NCBI GenBank assembly: GCA_012861695.1 | Contig: JAAOOA010000056.1 | Coordinates: 9,337,207-9,401,206 of the forward strand | DNA length: 64,000 nucleotides | Direction: 5' to 3' | Source: Trematomus loennbergii | Taxonomy: Eukaryota > Chordata > Actinopteri > Perciformes > Nototheniidae | Part shown: positions 16,524 through 52,500 of the stretch, in pieces | Layout: the number at the start of each line of letters is the position of its first letter | How positions within the stretch are numbered: position 1 is the stretch's first letter | Position numbers and translations under genes: made by a program | The notes under the pieces: model-generated | The model's input: only the letters and a program-made list of their open reading frames with translations | Told to the model about the DNA's origin: nothing | The model's database searches: none

Positions 16524-19500
16524 TCAAGGTGCTGGAGGAGATGTCTCTGTGAGGACATACGACTGATGTCTTGATGACTTCTGTCTCCTAAAAGGATATA
16601 GACAAAACATTTATCAAAAAAACATTAACATTTACAATACTAAGTTCATTGTATCTATCTAAAATTAAAATAAATAACACTTATGTAACACAGACATTGG
16701 AGATATTGGGCTGATAGTCACGCTACTGCAGACAACAACCTTTTAAATACACGCTATATTCACATCTAGATTTGATTATTGAAATAATTCAAGCAACAGA
16801 CTCTGCATGCAGACTGTGAAAGATGCATCTGTCTAAATGTGAAATTAAATGATACAGTCATTAAAAAAATCACTGATCATCTATAAGGGGAGTAAATAAC
16901 TCACCTTGACAAGAGAAAGGCCACTATGGCAACTAAAGCCAGGATAACACAGACAGTCACTCCAATAATCAGCAATCTCTTTCCTGAAGACTCGGATGGG
17001 TCCGTTGCTGGGGTGGACAGACAAAAACCATTAGAGTCATATAAAATGGTCTCTGGCAGAATTATTTTATACATGTTAATAGCTAGACCTTAGACATACT
17101 GGTGCTGATGGACCTACAGTGTAAAAGTATTTCATAAGGCTGGGCTTCATGGCAGCAAAGCTATATATATATATAGAGTTTATTTTTACTGGATAAAATG
17201 CAAAATAGACCCAGTATTCATGGCAAGTCATACCTTTTTTTGTATGCATCTCAAAGATAGAGAAGAGATATGTAGTTTGAAAATGATACCTTAATAAGTG
17301 TTTGGTGCTCTGGTGGAAGAATGGGTTCCTTTAATTATCACTTTTCTCCTTGTTTTACATAAGAACGGACACAACTGTTGCTGCTGAAATGGATTAGTGG
17401 CCAACCAGTTATCATTTTACCTTAATGAGGGTGATAACAGTTCCTTTTTTGTGATTGCCATAGGTTATGGTATGCAAAATGACGAATCAGTCACCTCTAG
17501 TTATGTAAGCACTGACTCCTTTTTAGAAATATCAATTTATTTTCTATGTTTTGTTCGTTTGTTGTTGAATATTTAGATGAGGTGTTATTTTGGGCCTATG
17601 TCCTGCTGAACTTGGTTCCACAAAGAACTGGCAGGATCTTTTCCGGGCTCTGTATTGACCCACCTTTGGGATCTGTGAGTTTCACACCATTAGTCTGTGA
17701 TCCATGTCTGTTCCGAGCCTCGCAGCAGTGCAGCCCATATTCTTCAGCGGAGATGTTGGCACTGCTGAGTGTCGGGCCTCGTCCTGTAGGTGTAGCCGGA
17801 GATTTTCTGGCTCGATTAAAGCTTTTGTCGGCTGCCAGAAGACATGCTGCCCCCTGGTACCAGGTGTATGTGTGGACAGGAGGGTTAGCATCGCTGCTGC
17901 AGGTCAGAGTCACAAGAAGCCCGTTCTGTAGCTCTGCAGCACGAGAGACTGAGACCGATGTGTTGCGAGGAGAGTCTGGACAGGATGGAGATGAAAAGTC
18001 AGTTACACCCTGTTTCAAATCATATGGGATTCTGTGAAGACACTTAATACTAATAATATATTCATTAAAAGAAATCGAGAAAAAAATATACAGTGATGTT
18101 TCTTTATGTAGAATTTCTCAGTCAAAATATACATTATGTAAGATATTAAATGTCTAGACCATATATTCTGTTAAGTGGATACTATCCCAAATGTTTTCAA
18201 CAATTTTCAAACCTATAGAAATTCTTAACTGTAATCAAGGGAATGGTCCAAATACATTAAACGTCTAGATCTTCATGAGAAAAAAGCTGAGGGATTGGTT
18301 TTTAATGTTTAACTGCTTCTCTCCTTGTTTTTTCTCAGTTTAAATCACTGGGTCAGTTTGTTTAAGAGAGGAGGAGAAGTCGGCAGATAATTTGGCACCC
18401 GATAAATACCAGCCTAACACCTGGATCTCAACTCTACATAAAAACAAGCTCAGCAAACGTTTAGTGGCAACCCTGCAAAAACCTCTGTGGATAATTTGGC
18501 TACCTGTTAAAGCCTACTGAACGACGAACAATGGTGAAAGCCCATTCAGAGATAGCTGACTGCAATGGTGGTGAAGACAACAACTCCATGCTACTTCTCC
18601 ATATCACCAAACTTATTATTGTTTTGATGAGAGACGCATAGTTGCGTAAAACTACATATTGTTCGTTGGTTCATAATAAAATATCAATTTAAATGGGAAT
18701 AAACCTTCACTTACATTCTACATCAATAGGCAGCATTGTTGAGTTCTGCTCTTTATCTCCAGTCTGTATCTGACAGTAGTAGCTGCCAGAGTGTCCAGGT
18801 GTCACCTCACTGATGTCCCACACCTGTCCATCGTGTCTCGGGGTGCTGCTTGTGCTCTTGTACCATCTGAAGAGGGCCTGGGGACTGGCCGCAGGGCTGC
18901 CGCAGGCCAGACGCAGGGCCACGCCCTCTGTGATGTCAGTGGAGGGACTCGCTGACACCGTGACTGCACTGAAGGAGTCTGGAGAAAACAAGGGTTATTC
19001 AAATAACAAGTGTATTAAGTCGTCTCATATTCAAGAATAAAACGAAGTTAAGTGATTTGTGAAAAAGAACTGTATGATGATCTCTGTTCAGGGCTTTGGC
19101 CAGGATTTTAGAAATACTGAGGTAAAAGGTCCACTAACCTGCCATATAACACATAACACATAAATAAAAAATTGAGTCTATTGTTTTATATATATTTTCC
19201 CTGTTGAACATAGAACCTTTAAAGGTAGGGTAGGTAAGAATGGAGAAACCAGCTCGAGTGCGCTAGAATTTGAAAGTACACAACCGGAAAAAATCTGCCA
19301 CTTCCTTACAGAGCCCCTCCTCCAACACATACGAACGCGCACATGACCAATGAGGGCACGAGATAAGGTTGTGCACAGATGGAAGGCTGACAGGCAGGTA
19401 GGCCATCCAGTTATTTTAGCCGGGCCGGCTCAGATGATTGGTCGTGCTTTTTACAGCGCTACGGCTTCCACAGATTACATTTTTAATGTATTTATTGTCA

Positions 19501-22480
19501 TAGCACTTAAGATATTCATTGCTTTCGGGATGTTAAGAGCATTCCATGGAATATAACAAAAAGTGTTTCTGAAGTGAATTACCTACCCCACCTTTAACTG
19601 TTCTATTTGTGTACACATCTACTCTACCTTGAAGTTTAAAAGGTGGGAATAAAATGTAAATCCTTATTAACTAATGATCCATAGTTAATGTGTAATGTTT
19701 CAATATAAGATTGTTAAAAAATAAAACTAATTTCAGATCTCTTTATTTTAAGCAGAATAAATATATTGAGAATGTGACCTCTGTGTGGACTAGCTGACCT
19801 TAAAACAGTAAACTCCTGCCTCCAGGTTGTTTTTCACAAGCCTCTATTCATTTAAAAGGTGTTGCATGCTTCGCCATTGATGCTTGTTTTGTTCCTCCAA
19901 CCAGTGGTTCAACTGTTCATGACCAAACAACAAACCTTTGTTTTTGTTCATTTGCAGCTGCATGGTGCAAGTTGTACTCAATAGTTGAAAAGTTGAAAAT
20001 CTTTAACTTTTCAACTTTTCACTGATAATTATTACTGCATTATACCAACAAAACAAAACAAGAGAGTGACTTGACACAGACGTTGGTCCATCATTTCTTA
20101 AGAATATTGCAACATGAGTTACCTCACACAAACACATTCCGCGTTCACACTGGAGTACTTTTCCCCGTACTTTTCGCGTTTAGTTCCGTTAGTACCCCTT
20201 ATGTCGCGTTCACACCAAAAAGAGTACTTAGTGCCGGGAACTTTTACCCCCATTTTTAGTGCCTGCTGAGTGATGGTACTTTCCTGGGGGAAAAAAGTGC
20301 CCCAGTTCTGATTGGCTGGGCGAATTGCAAACCACGCCCCGTAAAACTCTGAAATGTTTTATAGAGCCGCCATTTATTATCCTCGCATTAGCATTATTAG
20401 CATTAGCATTCGCCCAGCGCACAAACGCAGAGAGACTAACTTATGGCAACACAAAATAAAACATGGGAGCGGTGTTGGCGTTCTGGCGATTTACTCGGAA
20501 GGCTTCAGTAGAAGCTGCTGGGAGTCCCAGCTGCTTCTACTGAAGCCAGTCCCCAACTCCGGGGACTTCCGGCCGGGGACTTCGGGTGGCAGTATACACC
20601 GTGAAGTGGTTTGCGGCCTGCCAGTAAACCCAAAGCAGAAGAAGACAAAGTTATTCCGGTGTGAACGCGATCTGTACTAAGTGCCCTGGGGTAATAAGTG
20701 CCCTGGGGTAATAAGTGCCGGGGCACTAAGTGCCGGCACTAAGTACGGCAAAGTACTTGGTGTGAACGCGAATGAGGTTGCTTTTCAACAGGCTCTAATA
20801 CCTTGCTTTAGGAGTTCAGCAAAGACATGTTTCAACTTTCCAGTGAGTCTCTGGGCTGTGTGGCTGTGTGGGACTTTGATCATTTGGGTACGGAATTAAG
20901 ACTGTCTTGAAACAAAAGCATTATTAAGGTTTCTGGTCAGTTTCAGTTCTCCTTCACATGAATAGCACACAGAGTTGATAAAAAGGAAGTGGTTCCTTAT
21001 CTAAGTGATGGTGCTAAAACATCAACACTTCAACCAAGTCAACCAATTCGCAAAGTACAATATTTATTTTTCTTAAATCCTTTGCAACTCAAACAACAAA
21101 TGATGAGCTATGCATCGATAATGAAGGATGAAGATAATTTTGGGGATTATAGTATTACTGTTGGTGATGAGTTGTGGCATTAGTTGTGAAAGAAATAGTC
21201 CCACCTGCCACTAGGAGCTGTACTCCTTTCTGCTCTGGCATCTTCTGAGTGGGGTGGCTGGTGATGAGGTAAAACACGTACGCTCCACTGTCTGACTTCC
21301 TCAGGTCAGAAATCCTCAGAGAACAGTTTTTGGTTCCTGGTTGTAGGTACTCCACCCTGTTCTGGTAGGATGGATGTGGTAATATACCGGCACTGTGGAA
21401 GACATATCTGAGACAGATAGACAGATTTATTTAGTTTGGTTTAACCCTCTTCTATAAGTTCTTGCAGAAATGTTTGCGGATGTTTTTGTGCATCTTCAAC
21501 AAGACCTTGATGTGATACAGCGACTGTCTTCGAGACACCAGATCTCAGACGAAACGTTGTACTGTTGTACCTCGCCTCCTCCTCCTCCTCCTCCACCCTA
21601 ATTGAGATAATTAGACAGAGTTTCTATTGAAGGAGCTTTTGAACAAGGGCTAAAGCGCCATTTAATACCACATAATTATGCTTATGTTAACCTGATGCTC
21701 GATGTTTAAATCCTTCCATAAATTGTAGTAAAATAAGTTAGTTTATTTAAATTATTCTTGATCAAACCCCTGCAGCTGCACATTTAAGAGCCTTGCAAAG
21801 AAAGACTTCCTGCTGAAGAAACAGGATACATTGCAACTGCTAACAAAGCCTTCTTTATACCTGAGCAGAGAGCCGTCCCTCAGCCTCAGAAGAAGGGAAG
21901 TCATAGGAACAAGGGAGAACCACAGAGGAACCAATCACAGCAGAAATAGGATTGGAGGGAAGACTAACTGACCAATCACCTGCAAGAACACCTGAGGGGG
22001 AGGATATACATTATACATTATAACAGGTTTTTATATCATAACCACTAAGTTACATTACAAGGGTCTAACATTTACGCAAGTTACTGTATTTTTCTTCAAC
22101 ATTATTAACCTAAAATAATCCAGATATACAGATCAAATTAACTGACATATCTGAATGTACCCGCATTACAAGTTTTGCTACAATGTACAACACTGTTCCA
22201 TGTGTTTTGGTCAATAATATAAGAATAAAACAATAAAAAAATTAGTCACAGGGTGAAATGTAAAAATATAATTTTTAATTGGAACTAGTATATAGATATA
22301 ATATGCATGCAGCTCTGGTGCCACTGAAACCATCTTCAAGCAGTTGTGACATCAGTTTTATGATTTATACGCTGCATTAATTTAGCTATAAGTATGTCAA
22401 GCCAAAACTTTAGTTTAAATATGTATTTTACCTTTCAGAGACAGTGTGAGCAGCAGCCAGCAGCTCACTCGTCCACCCAT
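16524..22480 (-). CDS. Gene B: Siglec/CD22-like receptor without ITIM, possibly defective V-set
   Basis: Exons: 22432-22480 (signal, MGGRVSCWLLLTLSL), 21861-21979 and 21205-21407 (two halves of a V-set), 18715-18978 (C2-1), 17664-17975 (C2-2), 16905-17007 (TM, LLIIGVTVCVILALVAIVAF) and 16524-16587 (tail and stop). The V-set shows the Siglec pattern of B-strand Cys (LPCSYDF) and E-strand Cys (NCSLRIS) with SDSGAYVFY in strand F; the usual sialic-acid Arg position is Tyr. The two V exons do not join in phase (first ends phase 0, second needs phase 2) and the C-strand Trp segment is missing, so either an exon is hidden or the gene is damaged. C2-2 reads GLHCCEARN where YYC is usual. The tail of about 21 residues ends SYVLTETSPPAP and holds no ITIM. 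Other exon junctions are phase-1 or phase-2 GT-AG and agree. Confidence 0.7.
19219..19597 (+). mobile_element. TTAA MITE, family B
   Basis: Complete copy: TTAA-AGGTAGGGTAGGTAAG on the left and the inverted TTACCTACCCCACCTTTAA on the right. It lies in the intron between the V-set and C2-1 exons of gene B. Confidence 0.85.
20147..20772. mobile_element. Fold-back element with GTTCACAC ends
   Basis: The left part holds CGCGTTCACACC with AGTACTTAGTGCCGG. The right part ends with the inverse, CCGGCACTAAGTACGG then TTGGTGTGAACGCG. A central palindrome (GAAGCTGCTGGGAG around CAGCTGCTTC) lies near 20508-20544. It is a non-autonomous inverted-repeat element in the same intron as the 19219 MITE. Confidence 0.65.
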
Positions 22481-22640
22481 CTTCTATTCCAGCTGTTGAT
22501 TTTTCAGTTTTGGTCCCCTGATCTTCCACCCTCAGACAACTGCCCTTTCTTCTCCTTTGGCTTCAACTGTCTGCCCTCCTCTGCTTTTCAGTGATGTGCT
22601 TGCTTCCTGTAGAGCAAAGAATCATGGGTCAGATTGTCCA

Positions 22641-22651
22641 ACTTCCTTTTT
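22641..22651 (-). promoter_or_regulatory. Candidate PU.1/ETS site, gene B promoter
   Basis: AAAAAGGAAGT on the minus strand, about 160 bases upstream of the gene B ATG (22480), with another ETS core (ACAGGAAGC) near 22601-22610. This arrangement is common in TATA-less myeloid and B-cell promoters (established). Use here is inferred. Confidence 0.45.
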
Positions 22652-23205
22652 ATTTTCTCTGCAACAGGGAACTGGGGTGATGACATGGTTAAATGACAGC
22701 AAGAGAACCTACTGTAAATGAATGTGGGTGTAGCCTATGTCTGTGTTGGCAGTAGTGGAACAACAAAGTGGTAATACCACAGGCTAGAAATACTTTATTA
22801 CAAGTAAATATCCTACATTTAAAAATGTAAATACAAAAGTATTGGATTGAAAATGAATACAAAAACTACAGTACTCGTTATGCAGAATGGCAATTTTTTT
22901 TGGATAATAGATAATGTTACTGAAGCAAATTGAGTGATCAATTAATGTAATTAATTTCTCTGTGTTGGAATTCAACAGACACTGGAATTGAATGGCTGCC
23001 ATACATGTAGAGATTGAGATTTAAGAAACATTTTGATTGATCTCTTAATTTTTTCCACGCTACCCACCGTTTTAAGGTACATCTTTACACTAAACCTGGC
23101 CTCCATTAAGTTATTATCCCGTTTCGTTGTGTGTTCTATACTCTGTTCGCACAGTGTGTTCACCTGCAGCAGGTCAGCAATCTGGGTCCACTCAGAAACG
23201 CACCG

Positions 23206-23213
23206 TGACGTCA
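23206..23213. promoter_or_regulatory. Palindromic CRE (TGACGTCA) between gene B and hepsin
   Basis: A full TGACGTCA site in a CpG-containing stretch, between the divergent first exons of gene B (minus) and hepsin (plus). CREB/ATF proteins bind this palindrome; its promoter role here is inferred from position only. Confidence 0.45.
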
Positions 23214-23399
23214 CTGGTGCCCCTCTCCTCTGCGCAGCTGACCGCTCACAGGACGACCACACAAGAACCCGCAGACAAAGATGCGATAAACTTTCATTAA
23301 CTTCGTCTCAGATAGAACAGGCTTCCAAATGTTTTTTCTTTTCTATTAGACGCCGGTGTCGGTGGTTTCGGTTGATATTAAGACTCGCTGAAATCCTTT

Positions 23400-23624
23400 C
23401 CCCCTTCTTCTTTCTCTGGGGTCAGTAACCTGTGGAGACAGCAACACGGATTTACTTCAAACTGGATTTATCTGTGGCGGAGTTTAAACGGCCTCGTCGC
23501 CTGTTTTTCGAGGCAGAAGTTTTTTTGTTGCTATTTTATTCTTCAATACAGACTTTAAAGAAAAACTAACATTATATTTGTCATTAACGAAGGCATTTGT
23601 TTCACCTGCTGTAAGAAAAGTCAG
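23400..23624 (+). other. hpn: Probable non-coding first exon of hepsin
   Basis: A strong donor (AGTCAG then GTGAGT, exon end 23624) lies 1.2 kb upstream of the first coding exon and downstream of the CRE. The exon's 5' end cannot be fixed from sequence; 23400 is an estimate. Confidence 0.4.
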
Positions 23625-23715
23625 GTGAGTCTCTTTCTGGAATGTGTTTCAGCCCTGTGGTTTAATGCTAACTAACACTTAATGCTAAAAGTTAACATTG
23701 CTAAAGGCTATAGCC

Positions 23716-24135
23716 AGAGGTGGGAGAAGTACTCAGAACTTGTACTTGAGTAAAAGTACAAGTACCAGAGTGTAGGAATACTCTGTTACAAGTAAAGGTC
23801 CTGCATTCAAAATGTTACTCAAATAAAAGAATTAACATTCAAATATATTTAAAGTACCAAAAGTACTCATTCTGCAGTTTGGCCCATTTCAGAATAATAT
23901 ATATATTATATGTTTTGATTATAATTATTGATGCATTCAAGTGTTATCAAAGCTGGTAAAGGTGCAGCTAGTTTAAATTACTTTGTATACTGCAGGGTAG
24001 CTTGTACATTTACTCCAGGTGTAAAAAAAGTCTTAGTTTACATATAAATTGAAATACTCAAGTAAAGTAGAAGTCTCTCAAAATAGTTATTAAGTACAGC
24101 ACTTGCGTAAATGTACTTGGTTACTCTACACCAAT
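23716..24135. mobile_element. MITE with GGCTATAGCC flanks (hAT-like)
   Basis: The element starts AGAGGTGGGAGAAGTACTCA and has the AAGTAC/GTACTT-rich body of a very common fish MITE family. Both sides carry GGCTATAGCC (23706-23715 and 24136-24145), a target-site duplication of 8-10 bases. It sits in the first hepsin intron. Confidence 0.7.
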
Positions 24136-24992
24136 GGCTATAGCCCAACTCTAACAGCTAGTAGTACATAGTTCTTTGAAATGAAACACAAAATTAAGTA
24201 GCTTTTTTTTGGTATAATTTTAATTATGTCAACATTATATTTTATCGTGCTGAACCTTTTTAATGCCCGAATCATCTTTGTCTCGGAACCTCTGCAGTCT
24301 TAAATAAACAAATATCATAGCTTTTTAGGGAATTGTAATATTTGTAGTGACACAATAGGTGCTTGAACTTTCTATTGCTTGCTATAGATACACTTTAACT
24401 TTAGGAAGAATGCCTTTGTTATCATTTGCTCCCAGTTGTCTCATATGAATTGTGTCCTCCTGTTAGCAGGGCAGTGAACACTGTAACTAGTTTAACCTTC
24501 TGTTGATAAAGACAACAGTCGTGGAGTATGTATTGGCAAAAATAATGACGTTGAATGAAGATGCAAATAGTAGAAGAAAAACTCAGTTAGTGGAAAAAAT
24601 ATATGGACTTGTATGGACTGCATACTGTGATGTAACCAGCCTGTACTTTAGAGCATATCGATCAAAATTGAAGTAGGCCTAGGATTATTATATTAAAGTG
24701 TTTTAATGTTTTCTTTTCTAATTCATGGCAAAACTAGTTGGTTCCTCCCACATAATATACTGTACCTGTATGCTTTCAGAGTTAATCCTAAGTGTTTGCT
24801 TCAATATGGTCTTTGTTTGTCACTTAAGACCTTTGATATTATATCAACAGGGAAAAGTGACTGACAAGGCCTTGGACCACGTGTTCTGAGGAGACACGGA
24901 GAGAAGGAAGGAAGGAAAAAGGAAGGAAGGTGTTCCCTTTTGCTTCTTACTGTATACAGATGTATGCTGAGAAAGTTCTGTCGGAGGGGAAG

Positions 24993-47671
<22,679 letters not shown>

Positions 47672-47838
47672 GACTCTTGCTCTTATGTTTCCACCTTTTT
47701 CTGCTCTTGAATGGAGAGCTGTGACGTTCTCCACATATCATGGTTGTTCATTCCCCTTCTTAACTAAAACGTTTTTCATATTGTGGATTCAACCTCTTCC
47801 TGAACCTAAACACAACGTAAATGCCCACCAAGACTCCT

Positions 47839-47844
47839 AATAAA
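47839..47844 (+). terminator. hpn: Poly(A) signal, hepsin
   Basis: AATAAA 168 bases after the stop codon. Another plus-strand AATAAA lies at 49222-49227, facing the minus-strand poly(A) signal of gene D, so the two genes converge tail to tail. Confidence 0.55.
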
Positions 47845-47902
47845 CACACAGACAGGGCTCTTTAAAAAACAAAGACTTATGGAAGTAGATTAACTTACTT
47901 TT

Positions 47903-48059
47903 TTAAAGGTGTTCAGACAGTTTTTATATCGATGGATCTGGACAAAAACAGAGAGAATCTTTTTTCCTGAAACTCTCCAAATCTCTTAACACAGAGGGGA
48001 CACATATTTATGTATAAAATACATGAAAAAGTGAATTTTGCACAATAGGTGACCTTTAA
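47903..48059. mobile_element. Short TTAA MITE relic
   Basis: 157 bases between two TTAA motifs. It shares GAGGGGACACATATTTATG and AATAGGTGACCT with the right end of the 44376-45793 element. Confidence 0.6.
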
Positions 48060-48238
48060 AGGAAAGAAACTGATTAAAAATATCGCTTTATCACAATATA
48101 AGATACCATTTTTGTAAAAAATCAATACATTGAATTCAGCCTTGTAAATGCACATTTAAAAATTATAGATGTAATAACAAGGGTTCATTAATGATGAGTT
48201 TTACATTTGTTATGTCTAGGTGTTACTCTGTCCCATGT

Positions 48239-49265
<1,027 letters not shown>

Positions 49266-49268
49266 ATC

Positions 49269-49274
49269 TTTATT
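49269..49274 (-). terminator. Poly(A) signal, gene D
   Basis: AATAAA on the minus strand 260 bases past the stop codon. A second AATAAA on this strand lies closer to the stop, near 49404. Confidence 0.45.
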
Positions 49275-49533
49275 ACCAACTGTACAGACTTCAGTATACT
49301 TTTTAGTAACCCACAACTTAACTTAAGTATATACAAAACATTAAATAAGTGTATTTATGTACAAACTATAAAAAAAAGCCTTGCAAAAATATAAATAAAT
49401 ATATATTTATTACAAATAAATTAAAAGATGCTCTTATATCTCTTTTTAACCCTCCTGAGAGACTTGAACCTTTAAGACGCCACACGGCATCATTTCTTGA
49501 TAAAGATGAACCCGGCCTAAAGGAGTGAACAGG

Positions 49534-52500
49534 TCAGGCCAGTGAAGCGTAGATCACAGAGTCATCATCATCACCAGCTCTGGACCTGAGGAGGATATTA
49601 TGGGATGGTTAAATGATGGTGTTAGTGGACTTTAACCAAACTGCAGCATGTGGAGGTCATGCGGGGACAGCAGCCTTATAACAGCAGCACTGATGCCTTA
49701 TGCCAGAACCATTCTTTTAATCATATATGAAAAAAAAAAAATGGTATAGTCATTTTACTAGAAATTCAATTGTGTTGTCATTAAGGCTGTAGAATACTAT
49801 AGACATATTATATGGTGGGTTATAAGCTGGATAGTTATATTTTAAGCAAGAAAATATATTTGGACTGAGTATTTAAAATGTTGGGAAATACTGAAAACAT
49901 GAATAAATACACACTATATATATTTAATTTATAGTATAATTATTTGCAAAATAACTGGGACTTTAACTTAGGGTTTTAAGATTTCTTCCAGACTGATGGG
50001 CAAGCAATATTAATCAGATTTAGAGGTCGTGTGATTGCTTGTAAAGCCAATGCAAATATGAAAATGATGTGTGCCTAACGGTGCAAATTGGCTAAATGTA
50101 TACGTTTTAAATTAGAGGGAAAAGAATCCTGAATATTTTCACTGAGAAAAGTAAAATATCAAAGTTTGGGGCGAGAGGAGGGGGCGAGAGCTCACATGAC
50201 GTCACTTACTGTAAAGGCCTACAGCTGTCAACATTGGTAAGCTAAATAAAATGATAAACATCATTTGACTGTCCTATTTCGTTTTTAAATGTGTTATTTT
50301 ATACAGTAAGGTGACTAAAGACTTCACACGAACTTGACTACATTGAGTATTGAGGAGCTGTGATCAGGTGGTTATTCGGACAGTTACCTGCTGTTCATGT
50401 GATGAGTGGAGTTCATGGGTTTAATGGTCACTGTGGCGTAGGTCACGTCATCTTCATAAGACATGGGTGCCTGAAGGAAGAGAAGAGTCACTTCATTCAA
50501 AATCTGATCAATGTGAGCGGAGATGATATATTAAACATGCCCCATATTTACCTCTTGCTCATGGTGTGACCTCTGAGATAGAGGAGTGATCTCCTGAGCA
50601 GCAGGCGGAGGAGATGGCAGCGCCTGCTGGATGTTGGGCTGGATGTTGGCGTAAACACTGTCAGATGGATCTGAGGAGCTCGAGCCTCTCCCACTGAGCC
50701 TGAAGTCGAACACAGTCGGCTGAGAGGAGCACATTGGAAATCTGATTAGGTTTTTTGCTGAGTCATCCTTTTACTTCCCTTTATTTCTCCACTGCAGCTG
50801 CCCATTGGGAAACTACCATCATGTGCCTTGGCTCTATAAACATTCTACTATTGCAAGTAGGAGAAGTTCAGGTTAGGACATTTCATAATAGAGAAAACCA
50901 CAGGAAACTAAGCAAGAGCCTTTCCTTACTGTATGTCCCCATTCAAAAGTATTTGTATATGAATTTCAGTTTGAGAGGGAACTGAAATCTGACATTTTAA
51001 CATCATTTTAAATGAAATGACCTGTAATACTCACTTTTTTCTCTGCATGGGTCCTCTGTTTCAGCCTACCAAGACAACAAAATTAATTAATGTGGAAAAA
51101 AAACAATGTATGTTTTTTATTTACTCTTAGATGTCATATTTTACAGCAGCAGCTTGTTATTTCTATAAACTGCTGCTCAATAGACAAAATGTGTTGATAA
51201 TATACTGTATATCTTTTCTAATGGTCAGTTCATAATATATGGCGTACATCTGAAATAAAGGTATTTTTAAAAGATATTAATGAGACTGGCAATAACATTT
51301 TGCCCGCACTATGGAGTAGATCATAATTTAATAATATGTTGAAGCTCCTACTTAAAACATTTATATTTTGCCAACGGCAGACAAAATGAGTAAATGGTTA
51401 AAAGTGTCAGCATGTGGAAATTAGGATGACACACACAGCCCTTACACACTGTCGTACATGCAGCTATGACAACATTGGGTGAAACACATTGAAAAAAGTT
51501 ACAAGAAATGTGGAAAAAGAGAATGTGAACAGCAATTATGACATGAGTAAGTCACACTCCCTCCCCCATCCTCCTGTTACTCACCAGAACAGAAGCAGAG
51601 CTAACAGCAGCGCCACAGATACACACACTCCAATTCCAGCTAAGACAGGGACGGTCTGTTCGCCTGTGGAGAAACACAAAGATCTGTTACACTACTGCAC
51701 CTCTGACTGACGACACTTCACACCCTTGAGCCTCACTAGAGAGATGTTTTGAATTTGTTGTTGATCATTTTGGCCGTTATTGTGTGTATGGCATCTATTT
51801 TTGCAAGATTTGTATTTACTTCACGTTATACAACCTCAGCTCCTAAAAAATGTATTTAATATTTAATCCACAAGGTTTGACACCACAGCCATTAAAGCAT
51901 TTTTATCTGGAGCCCTGTATTTCATTTACCTTTACAAATTTCTACCAAATTGAACCATTTTCTGGCCTATGTGGCAAAAACAGACACTTTTTCTGGTTTC
52001 CTGCACAACAAAATAAAATGCACTAAAATACACTGTATATTTATGCTCACCCAGACTATAAGGAAAATCATTTCCCCTAATGGTGGTTAATACAGAAAGT
52101 ATTTAAATATTTTCTCTCATAAAAAAACGACAGTGACATTATTATATTGATATAAACATTTCTTTATCGCAGGTTTTTGATACAGTCATTTTTGTCGTCT
52201 AAGGACATAATAGCAACTTTGTATTAAATATACACTTTTAAGCTATTTCTGGAAGAACCCAGCAGCAGTAATATATGAAGATGACACAGACCTTGATATT
52301 CTTTCCTCATGGTCAGCATCACCTCAGTTGAGTTGTTTTCCCCCAGCTGGTTCCTGGCCGTGCAGAGGTAGAGTCCGGTGTGGGACGCGTCCACAGAGGG
52401 GAGGGTCAGCAGCGGTCCAGAGCCCACCCGCAGCATGGAGCTGAGGCTGGGGGCACTCTGCCTGAACCAGGTGTAGCTGTGAGCTGCGGGGTTAGCGGCA

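Noticed and set aside
17546..18037. Plus-strand frame of 163 codons
   Set aside because: It is antisense to the second C2 exon of gene B, whose minus-strand reading has clear Ig motifs.
19861..20136. Possible short tRNA-derived SINE before the fold-back element
   Set aside because: No A or B box could be identified with confidence.
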